A stretch of DNA of 15,402 nt from Eubacteriales Family XIII. Incertae Sedis bacterium (GTDB taxonomy: Bacteria > Bacillota > Clostridia > Peptostreptococcales > Anaerovoracaceae). The notes below the pieces were generated by a model, which made no database searches, was not told the origin of the DNA, and saw nothing but the letters and a program-made list of their open reading frames with translations. Below are positions 12,997 through 15,402 of this stretch, one piece after another. Made by a program: the position numbers and the translations under genes. The stretch is taken from the NCBI GenBank assembly GCA_031276775.1, contig JAISML010000139.1, positions 1-15,402 on the forward strand, given 5' to 3'. Each line of letters begins with the position of its first letter. Within the stretch, counting starts at the first letter, position 1.

Positions 12997-15190
12997 CCGC
13001 CCCTCCTTTTTGACTGTCCCGTTGACTGTCCCGCACCTTGGCCGGTATCCGACGAATCTTTCTGCCTGTCGCGCTCTTCCTGTGTTTCGGATTCGTCACG
13101 CTTTCGTCTTGGGCGATTTCGCCGGGCGCCGCGCTTTCTTCGCTTTCGCCGTCCTCCGCATCCGTCTCCGCGTCCTCCGCGTCCGTCGCCTCCGTCTCCG
13201 CCGCATCCGCGTCCGCCGCCTCCGCGCCGTCGCCTTCCTCCGCGCCGTCGCACGCTTCCGCTTCCTCGGCCTCCGTGAGCAACAATTCCGTTTCGGCAGC
13301 TTCTTTTGCGTTCCGTTCCTTGATGTCCGCCTCTTCGTCGCGCACTTTCTCCGCCAATTCCCCGATGGACATCCTGCCGGAGTAGAGCGCCTCGAACTGC
13401 TCGCCGTCCAAGGTCTCGATCTCCAACAGAGCCTCCGCGACGATATTGAGCTTTTCCATGTTCTTGCTCAATATCTTCTCCGCTCCGACGAAAGCTCTGT
13501 CGATGATAGCCTTGATCTCCTCATCGATCAGCGAAGCGACTTCTTCCGAATAGTTCTTGTGCGTGGTGAAGTCCTTGCCCAGAAACACTTCGTCCGACTG
13601 GCTGTAATTGACCGGTCCCAATTTTTCGCTGAATCCGTATTTGGTGACCATGTCCCGCGCGATCTCGGTGGCGCGGAGTATGTCGTTGCTCGCGCCGGTG
13701 CTGATGTCCTGCAGGGTCAGTTTTTCGGCGACGCGTCCGCCGAGCAGATGTATGATCTGCTCATCCATCTCTATCTTCGTCCCGTAATACTTGTCCTCTT
13801 TGGGCAGAATCATCGTAAATCCGCCGGCGCGTCCCCGCGGGATGATGGTGATCTGGTGCACCGGGTCGGTATTGGGAAGCGAATGCGCGACGACGGCGTG
13901 ACCCGCCTCGTGAAACGCGGTGAGTCTCCGCTCCGCGTCGCTGATGACGCGGCTCTTCTTCTCCGGACCCGCGATGACTTTCGTGATCGCCTCTTCGATT
14001 TCATCCATGCGGATCTTGCGTCCGTTGCGTCTGGCCGCAAGCAAGGCGGCTTCGTTCAGCATGTTCTCGATGTCTGCCGGCGTGAAACCCGGCGTCCTGC
14101 GCGCCAACACTTTCGGATTCACGGCTTCATCCAAAGATTTGTTCCGCGAATGCACCTGGAAGATTGCCTCTCGGCCTTTGATGTCGGGAATGCCGATGAC
14201 GACTTGCCGGTCAAACCTGCCCGGACGCAGAAGCGCGGGATCCAATATGTCCGGTCTGTTGGTGGCGGCAAGAATGATGATGCCCGAATTTTCTCCGAAC
14301 CCGTCCATCTCCACGAGCAATTGATTCAGGGTCTGCTCCCGCTCGTCGTGACCGCCGCCGAGTCCGGCGCCGCGCTTTCTGCCCACCGCGTCAATTTCAT
14401 CGATAAAGATGATGCAGGGGGAGCTTTTCTTCGCTTGCTCAAAGAGATCGCGCACCCTCGACGCGCCGACGCCCACGAACATCTCCACAAAATCCGAACC
14501 GCTGATCGTGAAAAACGGTACGCCCGCCTCCCCGGCAGCCGCTTTGGAGATGTAGGTTTTTCCTGTGCCGGGCGGCCCCACAAGCAAAATGCCCTTGGGT
14601 ATGCGCGCGCCCAATTCATTGTATTTCCTCGGATTCTTGAGAAAGTCCACAACTTCTTCAAGCTCTTCTTTTTCCTCGTCCAGTCCCGCCACGTCGGCAA
14701 AGGTCACCTTGACGCCGCTGCCTTCTTTGTGCAAGCGCGCGCGGCTTTTGCCAAACTGCATCACTTTCCCGCCGCCGCCGGCGCCGTTGTTCATCATCAT
14801 GTACATAAAGAACACGAGAGCCGCGATAATGAGCAGGGTGGGCAGCAGAGTCAGAAAAAGACTGCTTCCCTTGGGCGGCGGGCTGTTGTATTCCAACTTG
14901 CCGTCCGTGATCTGATCCCCGATGTACGCATCGTACAGCCAACTGATCTCGATAAGGCTGGATGTATAACATATGACCGTTTTGCCGTCGTCCAGTTTCG
15001 CTTCGATTTTCGTATTGACAATTTCGACTTCTTCGACATTGTTGGACTTGAACTCGTTGACCATTTCGGAAAAGGGGATCTCTTTGGGCCCCTCCCCTGC
15101 GGACGCCCCCCTGATCAAGATAGCCGTAACGACGGCGAGCAAACCGATCAATACAAAAAAACTGATGTTTCGATACGTGCGCTTCTTCAA
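12977..15190 (-). CDS. ftsH: ATP-dependent zinc metalloprotease FtsH
   Basis: A 737-residue membrane AAA+ protease that degrades misfolded and regulatory proteins at the membrane. Order: membrane segment 1 (about 9-27), external domain (28-108), membrane segment 2 (about 110-132), then the AAA domain with Walker A GPPGTGKT (205-212), Walker B IIFIDEID (260-267) and second region of homology (309-327). The protease domain has HEAGH (427-431) and the distal Asp in DISTGASND (495). The tail after about 632 is long: an Ala/Asp/Glu-rich stretch to about 690, then a basic end (701-737). The start is a TTG at 15190 with AGGAG six bases upstream; the next in-frame Met (43) would remove the first membrane segment. 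The stop lies 20 bases inside the mmdA-like gene. The tilS end lies 87 bases upstream. Confidence 0.96.
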   Translation of the reverse strand: MKKRTYRNISFFVLIGLLAVVTAILIRGASAGEGPKEIPFSEMVNEFKSNNVEEVEIVNTKIEAKLDDGKTVICYTSSLIEISWLYDAYIGDQITDGKLEYNSPPPKGSSLFLTLLPTLLIIAALVFFMYMMMNNGAGGGGKVMQFGKSRARLHKEGSGVKVTFADVAGLDEEKEELEEVVDFLKNPRKYNELGARIPKGILLVGPPGTGKTYISKAAAGEAGVPFFTISGSDFVEMFVGVGASRVRDLFEQAKKSSPCIIFIDEIDAVGRKRGAGLGGGHDEREQTLNQLLVEMDGFGENSGIIILAATNRPDILDPALLRPGRFDRQVVIGIPDIKGREAIFQVHSRNKSLDEAVNPKVLARRTPGFTPADIENMLNEAALLAARRNGRKIRMDEIEEAITKVIAGPEKKSRVISDAERRLTAFHEAGHAVVAHSLPNTDPVHQITIIPRGRAGGFTMILPKEDKYYGTKIEMDEQIIHLLGGRVAEKLTLQDISTGASNDILRATEIARDMVTKYGFSEKLGPVNYSQSDEVFLGKDFTTHKNYSEEVASLIDEEIKAIIDRAFVGAEKILSKNMEKLNIVAEALLEIETLDGEQFEALYSGRMSIGELAEKVRDEEADIKERNAKEAAETELLLTEAEEAEACDGAEEGDGAEAADADAAETEATDAEDAETDAEDGESEESAAPGEIAQDESVTNPKHRKSATGRKIRRIPAKVRDSQRDSQKGGADGKPKT
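13010..13033. repeat. 12-bp tandem repeat in the ftsH 3' end
   Basis: TTGACTGTCCCG occurs twice in a row (13010-13021 and 13022-13033). It encodes the DSQRDSQ stretch near the FtsH C-terminus, just upstream of the mmdA ribosome site. Likely a slippage duplication. Confidence 0.7.
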
Positions 15191-15271
15191 ATAGTGCTCC
15201 TGTTCCTGTTATTTACGACCCCGGAAACTCGGCGTCCGGCACCCGGCAACGGGGATAAACGGTTACCAAAA

Positions 15272-15300
15272 ATTTTATCACACCCCGCACACGGATACAA
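15272..15300 (-). promoter_or_regulatory. Promoter for ftsH, overlapping the tilS stop
   Basis: On the minus strand TTGTAT (15295-15300), a 17-base spacer and TAAAAT (15272-15277), with TGA before the -10 giving an extended -10 (TGATAAAAT). The -35 and spacer lie inside the last tilS codons. The start would be near 15265, leaving about 75 bases before the ftsH TTG, with some GC-rich folding potential. Confidence 0.65.
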
Positions 15301-15402
15301 GCAAAACACGCTCGGTATCCCTGTCCGGCGCGTATTTTCTTGTCTTGCGCTTTCCGGGTATCCAGAGCAGTTCATCCTCCGCCGCGAGCAGAACATGCCG
15401 TT
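15278..15402 (-). CDS. tilS: C-terminal end of TilS (tRNA-Ile-lysidine synthase), cut by window edge
   Basis: Forty codons and a TGA are visible from 15400 to 15278; the rest lies beyond the window. The end reads HVLLAAEDELLWIPGKRKT, then RKYAPDRDTERVLLVSV. The pattern of a short strand, a DELLWIPG turn, an Arg/Lys-rich stretch and a final strand matches the C-terminal domain of TilS. TilS changes C34 of tRNA-Ile(CAU) to lysidine. A position just before ftsH is common in Gram-positive genomes, often with hpt between the two; hpt is absent here. The call rests on a short fragment plus context. Confidence 0.72.
   Translation of the reverse strand, partial: RHVLLAAEDELLWIPGKRKTRKYAPDRDTERVLLVSVCGV

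Noticed and set aside
13121..13270. Low-complexity plus-strand repeats (TCCGC-type) as a repeat array or CRISPR-like element
   Set aside because: The units are irregular and match codons for the acidic FtsH tail in frame; there are no spacers of fixed length.
11467..13278. A 603-codon plus-strand open frame opposite mmdA and the ftsH tail
   Set aside because: It has no family resemblance, is rich in Arg/His/Asp, and mirrors strongly conserved genes on the other strand. Long antisense frames are expected in GC-rich coding DNA.

Overview
The window reads as chromosomal DNA of a GC-rich Gram-positive bacterium of the clostridial type, probably an uncultured anaerobe. This is inferred from strong AGGAGG-type ribosome sites, TTG and GTG starts, sigma-A-like promoters, a tRNA with encoded CCA, a type III pantothenate kinase, a LysM/G5/M23 cell-wall protein, an ApbE/NusG-II/Gx trio, and biotin-dependent decarboxylase genes. 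I see no phage, IS, CRISPR or plasmid genes. Nearly all coding is explained by conserved families.

Layout. (1) Positions 1-226, minus: the N-terminal part of cysE, cut by the window edge, with its own promoter at 304-332. (2) 443-2544, minus: a tight set apbE, NusG-II membrane protein, Gx-family membrane protein. It resembles the core of flavin-based extracytosolic electron transfer loci. A 39-bp tandem duplication sits in front of apbE. (3) 2652-2684: a terminator, then a large membrane-anchored LysM-G5-M23 peptidase (2720-4573, minus) with a strong promoter. (4) 4820-4993: promoter, tRNA-Pro(CGG) and a two-way terminator, followed by a convergent YwaF/TIGR02206 membrane protein gene (4999-5793, minus). 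(5) 5967-6018: divergent promoters that share one -35 box. The rightward one drives patB (C-S lyase/aminotransferase) and a saccharopine dehydrogenase-like gene (6093-8601). (6) 8695-15402, minus: a long co-directional run. In transcription order it is the tilS 3' end, ftsH, a carboxyltransferase (mmdA-like), a small OadG/MmdD-like protein, a biotin carrier, coaX and dusB. The genes overlap or nearly touch in several places.

How the genes may work together. The mmdA-like, MmdD-like and biotin-carrier genes look like parts of one acyl-CoA decarboxylase or carboxylase, but the membrane beta subunit (MmdB/OadB) is absent here and the small subunit has no membrane helix. ApbE would attach FMN to extracytosolic proteins, with the NusG-II and Gx proteins as membrane partners. 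coaX feeds CoA synthesis and dusB modifies tRNA.

I found no clearly new multi-gene system. The best leads are the shared -35 divergent promoter, the 14-residue basic repeats in the cytoplasmic part of the M23 protein, the beta-less decarboxylase set inserted between ftsH and coaX, the flavin/electron-transfer trio, and the charge-split FtsH tail that overlaps the next gene.
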